In this document: positions 40,016 through 48,639 of the stretch, one piece after another
Layout of the letters: every line of letters begins with the position of its first letter
Position numbering within the stretch: the first letter of the stretch is position 1
DNA from: AC-32 sp963788215
Lineage (GTDB): Bacteria; Actinomycetota; Thermoleophilia; Gaiellales; Gaiellaceae
DNA: 64,000 nt
Assembly (NCBI GenBank): GCA_963788215.1
Contig: CAWBFX010000008.1
Span: 186,001 to 250,000 of the forward strand
Reading direction: 5' to 3'
Program-made: the position numbers and the translations under genes
Notes under the pieces: generated by a model
Seen by the model: only the letters and a program-made list of their open reading frames with translations
Told to the model about the DNA's origin: nothing
The model's database searches: none

Positions 40016-42358
40016 CTACTCCCGCTTCATCATCGCGAGCGCTTCGAGCTCGAGATCGACGTAGTGCTCGCCCGAGACGTCGACGACAGCCTCCTTGATC
40101 GTCCCGCCGCTGAACGCGTACGGGCTCGAGCCCGGGTAGTCGTCCGTGACCGGCTCGGCCGGGTCGCGACCGACGTTCAGCCCCTCGCCGACCAGCGAGA
40201 AGTTCCCGGGCTGAGTCATGATCTGGCCCTCGCCGACCTTCTCGTCGCCGACGAACAGCGAGAGTGTGCCGGTGGTAGGCATCGAGTCGCCCTCGCGCAC
40301 GAAGCTTGCGCCGAGAATCGTCCTTCCGGCCGGGATCTCTTTCGTGCTCTCGACGATCTGCTCCTTCGAGCCGACGAAGTTGTAGACGTACTTCAGTCTC
40401 CGGTCCTTCACGTAGAGGGCGTGACCGCCGAAGCGCGCGCCGTGCGAGAAGAGCACGCCCGAGGCCTCCGGGGACTCGACATCCACCTCCACAGCGATCG
40501 AGTAGCTTCTGTTGCGGATGTTCACGGCTGCCGACTCCGGTACCTCGGCCGCATTCGGGCGGTAGACGTAGCGGTCTCGGAGTGGCGTCACCTGAGGCCG
40601 GGTCGGGTCCGCCAGGACCTCGATCGCGGTGCGATCGAGCAACGGGAGCCCGTTGAAGCGCTCGGCGAGCTGGAACCAGACGTCGATCAGCTCCTTCAGC
40701 TTCTCGGGGTGCTCCGCCGCGAGATCGTGGCTCTCCGTCAGGTCCTTCTCCGTGTCGTACAGCTCCCAGCGGTCCTCGTCGAAGTGGCCCCAGCCGGCAA
40801 TCGTCGGGTGGACGCTGACCGCCTTCCAGCCCTTGTGCCAGACGGCCCGTGAGCCGAGCATCGAGAAGAAGGCGCTCTCCTTCGGCGTCGGGACGTCGTC
40901 GCTCTCGAAGGTGCTCTTGAAGCTCACGCCCTCGAGTGGGATCTGGTCGAAGCCCTTCACCCTCTCCGGGAGCTCGAGTCCGAGGAGGTCGTACATCGTC
41001 GGGACGACGTCCGTCGCGTGGAGGAACTGGTGCCGAAGCTCGCCGCGGGGCTCGATCCCCGTCGGCCAGGAGATGAGCAACGGGTCCGCGACGCCGCCCT
41101 CGAAGTTGTAGCGCTTCCACATCTTGAACGGGGTGTTGAAGGCCCAGGCCCAGCCGACGGGGTAGTGGTTGTAGGTCTTGGTCGACCCCAGGTCGTCGAG
41201 GTACTGGAGGTTCTCCTCGATCGTGTCCGGGATGCCGTTGAAGAACTTGTTCTCGTTGACCGAGCCGTTCGGGCCGCCCTCGCCGCTCGCGCCGTTGTCG
41301 GAGACGAACACGACGATCGTGTTCTCGAGCTCGCCGGTCTCCTCGAGGAAGTCGAGCAGCCGTCCGATCTCGTGGTCGGTGTGCGTGAGGAAGCCGGCAT
41401 AGACCTCGGCCATGCGGCAGAAGAGCCGCTTCTCGTCGTCGGAGAGCGAGTCCCATGGGCGGACGACGTCGACCGGGTTCCACGGTTTGCCGTCGACGCT
41501 CGTCTCCTCGCTGTACGGGTTCAGCGGCGTCAGCTGCGCGTCCTCGGGGAAGATCCCCAGTTCCTTCTGCCGGCTGAAGACGAGCTCGCGGTACGCCTCA
41601 TAGCCCATGTCGAATCGGCCGCGGTACTTCTCGATCCACTCCTTCGCCACATGGTGTGGCGCATGGGTGGCGCCCGGGGAGAAGTACATGAAGAACGGCT
41701 TGCCGGGGTCGATCACCTTGGCGTCCGTGACGAACTCGATCGCCTTGTCCGTCAGGTCCGTCGTGAGGTGGTATCCCTCCTCGGGGAGCGAGGGCTGGTC
41801 GACGGGGTGGTTGTCGTAGACGAGGTCGGGAAACCACTGGTTGGTCTCGCCGCCGAGGAACCCGTAGAACCGCTCGAAGCCGCGGCCGACCGGCCAGTTG
41901 CGCTTCGTCGAGGCCATGTTCATCTCGTCGAGCGGACACAGGTGCCACTTGCCGAGCATGTAGGTGTTCCAGCCGCGCTCACCGAGGACCTCGGCGAGCG
42001 TCGCGCACTCGAACGGGATGTGCCCGTTGGAGTTCGGGAAGCCGGTCGTCGCCTCGGCGATGCAGGCCATGCCGTTCGTCGTGTGGTTGCGGCCGGTGAG
42101 CAGCGAGGAGCGCGTCGGCGAGCAGAGGGCGGTCGTATGCCAGTTCGTGTACGTGAGGCCGTTCTCGGCCAGCCGGTTGATGTTCGGCGTCTCGATCAGC
42201 CCTCCCCACGGCTCCATTGCCGAGAAGCCGACGTCGTCCAGCACGATGTAGAGCACGTTCGGCGCTCCCTCAGGAGCGACGGGCTGAAGATACGGCTCCC
42301 AGTCCGGGATCGAGTCCCGGTCGTCGAGCGTGATCACCCCCTTGAACTCCTTGCTCAT
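40016..42358 (-). CDS. Arylsulfatase, type I
   Basis: A 780-aa sulfatase. The modification motif CSPTRSSLLTGR begins at Cys79, the residue changed to formylglycine by the neighbouring FGE. YIVLDDVGFSAMEPWGG gives the first metal-binding Asp pair, MLGKWHLC, FFMYFSPGATHAPHH and VVFVSDNGASGEGG the other metal or sulfate ligands. A beta-rich C-terminal third (600-780) is usual in bacterial alkylsulfatase/arylsulfatase relatives. No signal peptide is seen, so it would act in the cytoplasm, on an internalised sulfate ester. GGAGGAGG precedes the ATG. Confidence 0.93.
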   Translation of the reverse strand: MSKEFKGVITLDDRDSIPDWEPYLQPVAPEGAPNVLYIVLDDVGFSAMEPWGGLIETPNINRLAENGLTYTNWHTTALCSPTRSSLLTGRNHTTNGMACIAEATTGFPNSNGHIPFECATLAEVLGERGWNTYMLGKWHLCPLDEMNMASTKRNWPVGRGFERFYGFLGGETNQWFPDLVYDNHPVDQPSLPEEGYHLTTDLTDKAIEFVTDAKVIDPGKPFFMYFSPGATHAPHHVAKEWIEKYRGRFDMGYEAYRELVFSRQKELGIFPEDAQLTPLNPYSEETSVDGKPWNPVDVVRPWDSLSDDEKRLFCRMAEVYAGFLTHTDHEIGRLLDFLEETGELENTIVVFVSDNGASGEGGPNGSVNENKFFNGIPDTIEENLQYLDDLGSTKTYNHYPVGWAWAFNTPFKMWKRYNFEGGVADPLLISWPTGIEPRGELRHQFLHATDVVPTMYDLLGLELPERVKGFDQIPLEGVSFKSTFESDDVPTPKESAFFSMLGSRAVWHKGWKAVSVHPTIAGWGHFDEDRWELYDTEKDLTESHDLAAEHPEKLKELIDVWFQLAERFNGLPLLDRTAIEVLADPTRPQVTPLRDRYVYRPNAAEVPESAAVNIRNRSYSIAVEVDVESPEASGVLFSHGARFGGHALYVKDRRLKYVYNFVGSKEQIVESTKEIPAGRTILGASFVREGDSMPTTGTLSLFVGDEKVGEGQIMTQPGNFSLVGEGLNVGRDPAEPVTDDYPGSSPYAFSGGTIKEAVVDVSGEHYVDLELEALAMMKRE

Positions 42359-42508
42359 CTCTGTCCTCCTCCGCTGACGTGGCTCCCGGTGCTTCGCTCA
42401 CCCTCGGGTCCTGTGATTTAAGTGGCTGCGTCCCGAAGCGCATCGCCCCAATCGGACGATGGGAGGCCGCGATCGCCTTTTCAGACGTGGGGAACAGGTG
42501 TCGCAGGG

Positions 42509-42536
42509 TTGACATATTCCAAAAATGGAATAGATT
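42509..42536 (+). promoter_or_regulatory. Leaderless promoter with ArsR operator in the spacer
   Basis: TTGACA (42509-42514), 16-nt spacer, TAGATT (42531-42536), then 6 nt to GTG 42543. TATTCCA-AAAA-TGGAATA (42515-42532) is a perfect inverted repeat filling the spacer, probably the autoregulatory operator of the ArsR-like protein. Confidence 0.7.
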
Positions 42537-42542
42537 GGAACC

Positions 42543-42890
42543 GTGGCCCACTCCTCCACCGCTGTGGATGTCTTCAACGCAACTGCCAAGGCCGACCGCC
42601 GCGAGATCCTCGACGCGCTGATCTCGGGCGAGAAGCCGGTCGGTGCGATCGTCGACGGTCTCTCGCTTCCACAGCCTCAGGTCTCGAAGCACCTCCGGGT
42701 GCTCAGCGAGGCGGGGCTCGTTCGGTGCCGGGCGGAGGGGCGCCGCCGGCTCTACAGCCTGGAGCCGGAACGCCTTCGGCCGATGCGCGACTGGCTGGCC
42801 AAGTACGAGGAGGCGTGGAACGAGCGCATGGACCGGATGGACGACTACCTGCAAGAGCTACAAGAAAAGGAGAGCCGCAATGACACCTGA
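42543..42890 (+). CDS. ArsR-family repressor
   Basis: A 115-aa winged-helix regulator: DVFNATAKADRREILDALISGEKPVGAIVDGLSLPQPQVSKHLRVLSEAGLVRCRAEGRRRLYSLEPERLRPMRDWL, the ArsR fold of the type paired with SRPBCC (AHSA1) proteins. No CXC or other metal site is visible, so the ligand is probably not a metal. The GTG has no ribosome site; with the promoter 6 nt upstream it is leaderless. It ends overlapping the SRPBCC gene by 11 nt. Confidence 0.88.
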   Translation: MAHSSTAVDVFNATAKADRREILDALISGEKPVGAIVDGLSLPQPQVSKHLRVLSEAGLVRCRAEGRRRLYSLEPERLRPMRDWLAKYEEAWNERMDRMDDYLQELQEKESRNDT

Positions 42891-43380
42891 TCGGCATGGA
42901 ACGGCAGTCGTCGAGTTCCCGAGCGAGCTCGAGATCGTCACCACTCGAGAGTTCGACGCTCCGCTCGAGCTCGTCTTCGACGTCCTGACGAAGCCGGAGC
43001 ACGTGCGCGAGTGGTTCGCTGCCTTTTCGGATCGGGTGACGGAGTGCTCAATCGACCTGCGCGTCGGCGGCGAGTACCACATCGTCTCCGTGACCCCGGA
43101 CGGAAAGGAGTGCTCGTTTCGGGGCACCTACCTGGAGATCGAGCCCCCGACCCGCACGGTCGCGACGTGGCTGTTCGAAGGCTGGCCGGAGGCGGACGCC
43201 GTCGAGACCACCGATCTGCACGAAACGGACGGAGTGACGAAGCTGACGATGAAGCTCGCCTTCCGGGACCAGGCCGGCCGCGACCACATGACCCGCACCG
43301 ACGGCCAGGAATCCAGTCTCGACAACTTGGAGGACTACCTGACGAGTCTGGTCGAGCAAGAGAACACGATTTCCGCGTAG
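42880..43380 (+). CDS. SRPBCC (AHSA1-like) domain protein
   Basis: A 166-aa START-like hydrophobic-ligand fold: TTREFDAPLELVFDVLTKPEHVREWFAAFSDRVTECSIDLRVGGEYHIVSVTPDGKECSFRGTYLEIEPPTRTVATWLFEGWPEAD and a closing helix. AAAAGGAGAG lies before ATG 42880. The ArsR plus SRPBCC pair is a common module in actinobacteria, in which the SRPBCC protein may bind the ligand that controls the repressor. The ligand is unknown. Confidence 0.85.
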   Translation: MTPDRHGTAVVEFPSELEIVTTREFDAPLELVFDVLTKPEHVREWFAAFSDRVTECSIDLRVGGEYHIVSVTPDGKECSFRGTYLEIEPPTRTVATWLFEGWPEADAVETTDLHETDGVTKLTMKLAFRDQAGRDHMTRTDGQESSLDNLEDYLTSLVEQENTISA

Positions 43381-43391
43381 CCGAACCGGTC

Positions 43392-43411
43392 TTGACTGAT
43401 TCGTCAGTCAA
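43392..43411. promoter_or_regulatory. 20-bp perfect inverted repeat, likely operator
   Basis: TTGACTGA-TTCG-TCAGTCAA lies 84 nt upstream of the secreted-protein gene. It has the size and form of a TetR-type operator and includes a -35-like TTGACT. The regulator is not identified. Confidence 0.55.
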
Positions 43412-43494
43412 TTACGCCCCGAATTTCGCGGTTCAATTCGCCGGATCGGGGGTATATCGGCCGTCGCTATTTTCTGCGACCCCGGGGGTACCAA

Positions 43495-45849
43495 GTGAAG
43501 CTTCGGCCAGGACTGGTCAGCGGCGGCGTGCTCGTCGCGCTGATGCTCACCTTCTTCGTAGGCGCGGCGACGGCGACGGGCACGGGCACGTTCTCGGGCG
43601 CGATCACGCCGACGGCATGCGGTCCCATGCACGACCTCACCGTCGCCCAGGGCGACACGACCATCGACGCGGTCGCCGCAGAGGACGTCTCGGCGAACGA
43701 CATCACGCTCGACCTCTACGGACCGAGCGGCGCATTGCTCGTGCACGGCGACACGCTGACGAGCCCGGAGTCGGTGCACTACGCGCGGGCCGACCTCGCG
43801 CCGGGCACCTACCACCTGCAGGTGTGCCCGTTCCAGGGCGGCGTCGTCAGCTCGCCGTACGACTACGCCGGCGCGTGGTCCGTGTCGAACGGACCGCCGG
43901 TGGGCGTCCCTCCGTCGGACGCGGGCGGCGAGTTCGGTCCCCCGACGATCAAGCGCGTCGCGGGCAAGGTTCAGTTCAGCAACGCGACCGTGGTCGACGC
44001 CCAGCGCACCGAGGGTGAGCCGCTGACCCACTACGACCAGAACGGCAACGTCTGGGAGTCAGGCCCCTGGGGGACGACGACGAACAACTCATTCATCCAC
44101 CGCTCGACCGACAACGGGCTCTCGTTCCACGTCGACAGCCCGGCCGGGCTCAGGCCCGACCCGGGCCCCGGCGGCGGCGACACCGACATCGCCACCGACG
44201 ACCAGGGCAACGAGTACTTCGTCGACCTCGAGTCGCTCGTGAACCTGGGTACGTCGGTCTCGAACGACAACGGGAACAACTGGCGGAAGAACCCCGCGGC
44301 GGTCCAGAACACGGCCGTCGACCGCCAGTGGTACGCGGTCGACAACGGGACGACGTCCGCGGCGGCCGACAACACCGTCTTCCTCTCGTTCCACGAGTCC
44401 GAGGTCGGGACGTTCATCTACTCGAGCCCCGGCTCGACCGGCTCTACGGATGCCGTCGGCGGCCTCGTCTGGCAGAACTCGTCCGCGAACTCCCCGCTGC
44501 CGCTGGCCAGCGACGCCACCTGCGGCCAGATCCGGTTCGACCCGGTCTACCGCAACCTCTACATGGCGTGCAACGAGGGCAACCACATCCGGATGACCAT
44601 CGGGCACGTGGCCCCCGGCCAGCGCACGGGGATCGTCTACCACAACATCGCTCTGCCGGTCTCGCCCGGCGGTGGCGGGCCGGGGCATCTGTTCCCGGCG
44701 ATGGCGATCGACCGCGCGGGCAACGTCTACGCGGCGTGGATCGACACGACCGACTCGAACGTCTACTACTCGTACTCCACCGACCAGGGCCAGAGCTGGA
44801 GCACACCCGTGCAGGTCAACTCGTGGCCGTCCGTGACGAACGAGTTCATCTGGGCGCAGGCGGGCTCGGCGGGCACAGTCGCGATCGCCTGGTACGGCAC
44901 GGATGCGGCCGGCCAGCCGGACAGCTTCCCGAGCTGGTTCAACGACCCGAACGGCGCGACCGCATACAAGTGGTGGGGCTACATGGGCGTGATCACGGGC
45001 GCGACCACGACCCGGGCGACGATCGCCCAGCAGCGCTTCACCGAGAAGCCGATGTACTACGGCCAGATCTGCAACCAGGGAATCGGCTGCACGGTCTCCG
45101 GCGGCGACCGGACGATGGCCGACTTCTTCGGCTTCGCGTCCGACCGCTCGGGCGGCATGCGGATCGTCTACAACGACGTGACGAGCCAGCACCACGGCGC
45201 GCACCTCTACGAGATCCGCCAGGTCGGCGGCAAGTCGATCTTCGGCGGCAACGTCAGGGGCACCGTGCCTCACAACCCGACGACCGACGCGAGCGGCGAC
45301 GCGCAGTGGCCGCACTACTCGCCGACCGGCGCGGGAGCGAACCAGCCGCAGCTCGACTTCACCGGGCTGCAGGTCGGCCAGCCCTCCGCCGGGACGCTGC
45401 GGGTGCGGATGTCGCTGGCGAGCCTCGCTTCGCTCCTGCCGCCGCTCGGCAAGACGAACGCGTTCTGGCTGACCCGCTTCCAGGCGCTCTCGACGGGCGA
45501 CTCCGGCGAGGAGGCGTACCGGATCTTCTACGTCGGCGCGCAGTCCACCGGCGGGCTGACGCCGACCTTCTTCGCCGGGACGACGACCTGCACGGACTCG
45601 ACCCCGGGGAACTGCAAGGTCGTCAACTACCCGGTCTCTACGCAGATCACGGGCCACGTCTGCGGCAACACGCTCGTCGCGGACGTCCCGCTCTCGGCGC
45701 TCGGCGCGCCGGTGACCGGCCCGGTGCTCTACAACGTCACCGGTCTCTCCGGCGGCCGCAACGCGGACGACGATCTCTACGCAGACGTCGACGCGACGCC
45801 GTCGTTCGACTACGTCCTCGGCTCCGCGACGGGGGGAGCGGGGTGCTAG
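43495..45849 (+). CDS. Large secreted protein, BNR/sialidase-like propeller fold suspected
   Basis: A 784-aa secreted protein with a signal peptide (about 1-27, GVLVALMLTFFVGAATA). An N-terminal domain (to about 135) ends APGTYHLQVCPFQGG, a pre-peptidase-like C-terminal-type sandwich. The middle has repeated WxxSGDNGxSF and TDQGQSWSTPVQV-type blades, as in BNR/sialidase propellers (IHRSTDNGLSFHV, VSNDNGNNWRKN, YSYSTDQGQSWSTP). The end carries Cys-rich loops (TTTCTDSTPGNCK). Substrate unknown, possibly glycan. A 20-bp operator-like palindrome lies upstream. Confidence 0.65.
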   Translation: MKLRPGLVSGGVLVALMLTFFVGAATATGTGTFSGAITPTACGPMHDLTVAQGDTTIDAVAAEDVSANDITLDLYGPSGALLVHGDTLTSPESVHYARADLAPGTYHLQVCPFQGGVVSSPYDYAGAWSVSNGPPVGVPPSDAGGEFGPPTIKRVAGKVQFSNATVVDAQRTEGEPLTHYDQNGNVWESGPWGTTTNNSFIHRSTDNGLSFHVDSPAGLRPDPGPGGGDTDIATDDQGNEYFVDLESLVNLGTSVSNDNGNNWRKNPAAVQNTAVDRQWYAVDNGTTSAAADNTVFLSFHESEVGTFIYSSPGSTGSTDAVGGLVWQNSSANSPLPLASDATCGQIRFDPVYRNLYMACNEGNHIRMTIGHVAPGQRTGIVYHNIALPVSPGGGGPGHLFPAMAIDRAGNVYAAWIDTTDSNVYYSYSTDQGQSWSTPVQVNSWPSVTNEFIWAQAGSAGTVAIAWYGTDAAGQPDSFPSWFNDPNGATAYKWWGYMGVITGATTTRATIAQQRFTEKPMYYGQICNQGIGCTVSGGDRTMADFFGFASDRSGGMRIVYNDVTSQHHGAHLYEIRQVGGKSIFGGNVRGTVPHNPTTDASGDAQWPHYSPTGAGANQPQLDFTGLQVGQPSAGTLRVRMSLASLASLLPPLGKTNAFWLTRFQALSTGDSGEEAYRIFYVGAQSTGGLTPTFFAGTTTCTDSTPGNCKVVNYPVSTQITGHVCGNTLVADVPLSALGAPVTGPVLYNVTGLSGGRNADDDLYADVDATPSFDYVLGSATGGAGC

Positions 45850-45862
45850 GACGTCGTAGGCG

Positions 45863-46417
45863 CTACGAGCCCGGCGCGTAACCGGGCTCGTAGCGCACCT
45901 TCGTCTCCCGCTGCAAGCGGTCGACGAAGCGCTTCATCGCGGCGTTCTTGCGGGCGTTCAGCTCGGTTTGCGTCGGCGCCTTCACGTCATGCGTGACCTT
46001 GAAGAAGATGGCCTCGAACAGGAGCTGCGCCTCGGCCGAGCCGTACGCGAACGCGTCCGGGTTGGCCTCCTCGCCGCCTGACGCGCTCCGGAGACGGCGC
46101 AGGACCTGGACGCGGGTGACGCGGACGCCGAGCCGGCGAGCTGCCTGCCGCAGCTCGGTGCGGTACACGAGCAGGCCGAGCAACCGGTCGCGCGTGCGGC
46201 GTCCCGCCGGAGACGACTCGGACGGGAATTGCCGTCCCTCCGCTTTGGCCTCGAGCCGGAAGTGGCGCAGCACGGTCTCGAGCTGGCTCTTCCTGATCGG
46301 CTCGCCGCCGACGTGCGCGAGGGCCGGATCGCCGCCGCCGCCGCGAAGCGCGAAGTAGGCGAGCACTCCCGCGACGATTGCCGCGAGCACGACGGCCACG
46401 GCGACGACGCGTCTCAA
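45863..46417 (-). CDS. Membrane-anchored SurA-N-like protein
   Basis: A 184-aa protein: one N-terminal membrane helix (RRVVAVAVVLAAIVAGVLAYFAL), then an extracytoplasmic domain HVGGEPIRKSQLETVLRHFRLEAKAEGRQFP, which resembles SurA N-terminal chaperone domains. No parvulin PPIase domain follows. TTG 46417 overlaps the stop of the VOC gene (TTGA), so the two are coupled. It may bind unfolded exported proteins; the evidence is only similarity of the helical pattern. Confidence 0.55.
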   Translation of the reverse strand: MRRVVAVAVVLAAIVAGVLAYFALRGGGGDPALAHVGGEPIRKSQLETVLRHFRLEAKAEGRQFPSESSPAGRRTRDRLLGLLVYRTELRQAARRLGVRVTRVQVLRRLRSASGGEEANPDAFAYGSAEAQLLFEAIFFKVTHDVKAPTQTELNARKNAAMKRFVDRLQRETKVRYEPGYAPGS

Positions 46418-46764
46418 GGCCGGCGCGGGTCGTCGCCGCTCGAGTACGTGATCGCTTCGAGCTGCCGCCCGTCCGGGTCGCGGAAGAAGACGCCCGTGGC
46501 GATTCCGTGGTCGCGCTCGTCCCACTCGATGCCGGCCTCGTCGAGGCGGCGCTTCAGCTCCTCGCGCTCCACCTCGCTCACGCGGACGCCGATGTGGTCG
46601 CCCGGCCCGCCCTGCTCGTGGAACGCGAAGCCGGTGTTACCGACGTACGCCATCACCGGGTGCCCTTCGGCTTTCACGACCCGCGCTCCGAAGACGCGCT
46701 CGTAGAAGCGCGCGGTCGCGTCGGGATCGGGCGTCTCGAAGGCGGCGTGGTCGAGTCGTGGCAT
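46414..46764 (-). CDS. VOC/glyoxalase-family protein
   Basis: A 116-aa member of the vicinal-oxygen-chelate fold: LDHAAFETPDPDATARFYERVFGARVV (first beta-alpha-beta), GFAFHEQGGPGDHIGVRVSEVEREELKRRLDEAGI and FFRDPDGRQLEAITYSS, the usual DPDG-x-x-x-E ligand motif. The metal ligands appear as His5, His of GDHIG, and Glu of QLEAI. Could be a lactoylglutathione-like lyase or a dioxygenase. Divergent from the lipid-kinase gene. Confidence 0.8.
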   Translation of the reverse strand: MPRLDHAAFETPDPDATARFYERVFGARVVKAEGHPVMAYVGNTGFAFHEQGGPGDHIGVRVSEVEREELKRRLDEAGIEWDERDHGIATGVFFRDPDGRQLEAITYSSGDDPRRP

Positions 46765-46778
46765 GCTCGGCCGCGATT

Positions 46779-47660
46779 ATGGACGTGACGCTGATCGTCA
46801 ACCCGTTCTCGACCAACGTGACCGAGCAGCGCGTGCGCGAGGTCGAGGCCGTGCTGGCGCCGAGCCGGACCGTGCTCACCGAGCACTCGGGCCACGCGAC
46901 GGAGCTCGCGGCCGCCGCAGCCGGAGCGGGTGCGATCGTCGTCTTCGGCGGAGACGGCTCGGCGAACGAGGTGCTGAACGGGCTCGCCGGCGACGCCCCC
47001 GTGGGCTTTCTGCCGGGAGGCGGCACAAGCGTGCTCGCGCGTGCTCTCGGCCTGCCGCGCGACCCGGTCGGCGCCGCGCGCCAGGTTGCCGACGCCCTGG
47101 CCGCCGAGCGGCTGCGGCGGATCTCGCTCGGCCGCGTCAACGGGCGGCGCTTCGCCTTTGCCGCCGGGATCGGCTTCGACGCCGAGGTCGTGCGCCGCGT
47201 CGACAAGCTCGGCCGGAGCACGGACGGCCGCCGCCCGGGGGACCTCGCCTACGTCGCCACGGTGGCCTCTGTCGTCGGGCGGCGCCTCGGCCGGTTCGAG
47301 CCGTCGCTCGAGATCGCGGGGATCGGCCGCGCCGCGTTCGCGCTCGTCGCGAACGGCGACCCGTACACCTACGCCGGCTCGGCAGCGGTGCACGTCGCTC
47401 CCGAGGCGCGGTTCGAGCTCGGCCTCGACCTCGTCGCGCCGGTGAGCGTCGGCCCGCTGGACGTGCCCCGCCTGCTCACGGCCGTCTTCCGCGGGCGCGG
47501 GCTGATCGAGGCGGACGACGTCCGCTACGGCCACGACCTCGACCGAATCGAGGTCAGCTGCGACCGGCCGCTGCCGCTGCAGGCCGACGGCGAGGACCTC
47601 GGCGACGCGGACCACGTGGTCTTCGAGGCCGAGCGCAGCGCCGTGAGCGTCCTCATCTAG
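46779..47660 (+). CDS. Diacylglycerol/lipid kinase family protein
   Basis: A 293-aa DAGK-fold kinase. IVNPFSTNVTEQRVREVEAVL, then the glycine-rich FGGDGSANEVLNGLAG (the GGDGT-type ATP loop), GFLPGGGTSVLARALGLP and the C-terminal sandwich with LQADGEDLGDADHVVFEAER. It phosphorylates a lipid such as diacylglycerol. Length 293 fits. It may act in membrane recycling. Its TAG stop supplies the -10 of the following mini-ORF. Confidence 0.87.
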   Translation: MDVTLIVNPFSTNVTEQRVREVEAVLAPSRTVLTEHSGHATELAAAAAGAGAIVVFGGDGSANEVLNGLAGDAPVGFLPGGGTSVLARALGLPRDPVGAARQVADALAAERLRRISLGRVNGRRFAFAAGIGFDAEVVRRVDKLGRSTDGRRPGDLAYVATVASVVGRRLGRFEPSLEIAGIGRAAFALVANGDPYTYAGSAAVHVAPEARFELGLDLVAPVSVGPLDVPRLLTAVFRGRGLIEADDVRYGHDLDRIEVSCDRPLPLQADGEDLGDADHVVFEAERSAVSVLI

Positions 47661-47663
47661 GGT
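47658..47663 (+). promoter_or_regulatory. -10 TAGGGT made from the upstream stop codon
   Basis: The lipid-kinase TAG begins TAGGGT, which ends 8 nt before ATG 47672, leaderless spacing. This supports the mini-ORF. Confidence 0.4.
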
Positions 47664-47671
47664 TTCTTGCA

Positions 47672-47746
47672 ATGAGCGTAGGCTCGACGGAGCTCAGCAA
47701 AGAGCGGAGGTGCCGGCTTTGCCGGCGCCGGGAGCGGGAAGAGTGA
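47672..47746 (+). CDS. 24-aa mini-ORF with CxxC motif
   Basis: A 24-residue ORF, starting MSVGSTELSKERRC and ending with CRLCRR plus acidic residues. The CxxC pair and the Arg-rich tail look like a tiny zinc or redox peptide. Its TGA stop overlaps the GTG of the DUF4129-type gene (GTGA), so its translation would couple to that gene. A leaderless -10 precedes it. It could be a leader peptide or a small protein; coding is not proven. Confidence 0.4.
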   Translation: MSVGSTELSKERRCRLCRRREREE

Positions 47747-48639
47747 GCGGCGCCCGAAGGCTGATGCTGAGCGGGATCGGGCTGACCGCCTTGCTGGCCC
47801 TCGTCGCCGTCGCGAGCCGCGCGCACAAGCCCGGCGGAGGCAGCGGAGCCGCCGCGGCTCATCCGCCGACGCTCCTCTGGGAGTACCTCGCGAGCATGCT
47901 CGTCGTCCTCTTTCCGATCGTCGGGATCCTGATGGTCTGGGCGCTCGCGACGAGCCGCCGCCAGAAGCTCCTCGCCGGCGAGCGGAACTGGCGGCGCACG
48001 GTCGCCCTGCTGCTCGCTTTGATCCCGTTCCTCGCGGGCGCCTTCTACGTCACGCACCACCTTCATCCCCGTGGGACGGGGCAGACGATCTCCATCCCGA
48101 CGACTCCGATCGGCAAGACGTCGAAGGGGGGCAAGCGGCAGCCAAAGCTGATTCCGCTCCGGCGCGCGCCGGAGGCGAAGTTCCAGTGGCCGGCGGCGGT
48201 CATCTTCGGCTCCCTCATCCTCGGCCTGGTCGTCACGGTCGTCGTCTCGGTCTACTGGCGCCGGCTACACGGCGAGGCCTGGGCCGAGGAGGCGGCGCTG
48301 ATGGAGGCCGTCGACGAAGTGCTCGCCGACTCGCTCGACGACCTCCGTGCCGAGCGCGACGCGCGGCGCGCAGTGATCCGCACCTGGGCGCGGATGGAGC
48401 GGACGTTCGCCGCCTACGGCGTCCCGCGCGAGGAGGCCGAGGCGCCGCAGGAGTACGTCGGGCGCGTGCTCGACCGGCTGGGCGTCAGCATCTTCTCGGT
48501 GCGGCGTCTGACCGACCTTTACTCCCGCGCGAAGTTCAGCCCGCACGAGATCGACGCGAACATGAAAGACGAGGCGATCGACGCCCTGGTCGGACTGCGA
48601 GCCGAGCTCGAGCACAAGGAAGGGGAGGAGGCGGCATGA
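47743..48639 (+). CDS. DUF4129-type membrane protein
   Basis: A 298-aa protein with three membrane helices, about residues 9-25, 42-66 and 80-100, a Pro/Lys-rich linker, a fourth helix (about 148-175), then the conserved C-terminal domain: AVIRTWARMERTFAAYGVPREEAEAPQEYVGRVLDRLG, the DUF4129 signature. Members lie with MoxR/DUF58 genes and are linked to transglutaminase-like envelope modules; no transglutaminase gene is seen here. GTG 47743 from the overlap with the mini-ORF. Confidence 0.8.
   Translation: MSGARRLMLSGIGLTALLALVAVASRAHKPGGGSGAAAAHPPTLLWEYLASMLVVLFPIVGILMVWALATSRRQKLLAGERNWRRTVALLLALIPFLAGAFYVTHHLHPRGTGQTISIPTTPIGKTSKGGKRQPKLIPLRRAPEAKFQWPAAVIFGSLILGLVVTVVVSVYWRRLHGEAWAEEAALMEAVDEVLADSLDDLRAERDARRAVIRTWARMERTFAAYGVPREEAEAPQEYVGRVLDRLGVSIFSVRRLTDLYSRAKFSPHEIDANMKDEAIDALVGLRAELEHKEGEEAA

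Noticed and set aside
39063..41483. An 806-codon minus-strand frame across the FGE and sulfatase genes
   Set aside because: Its front is an out-of-frame read of the sulfatase gene; the FGE starts at 40004.
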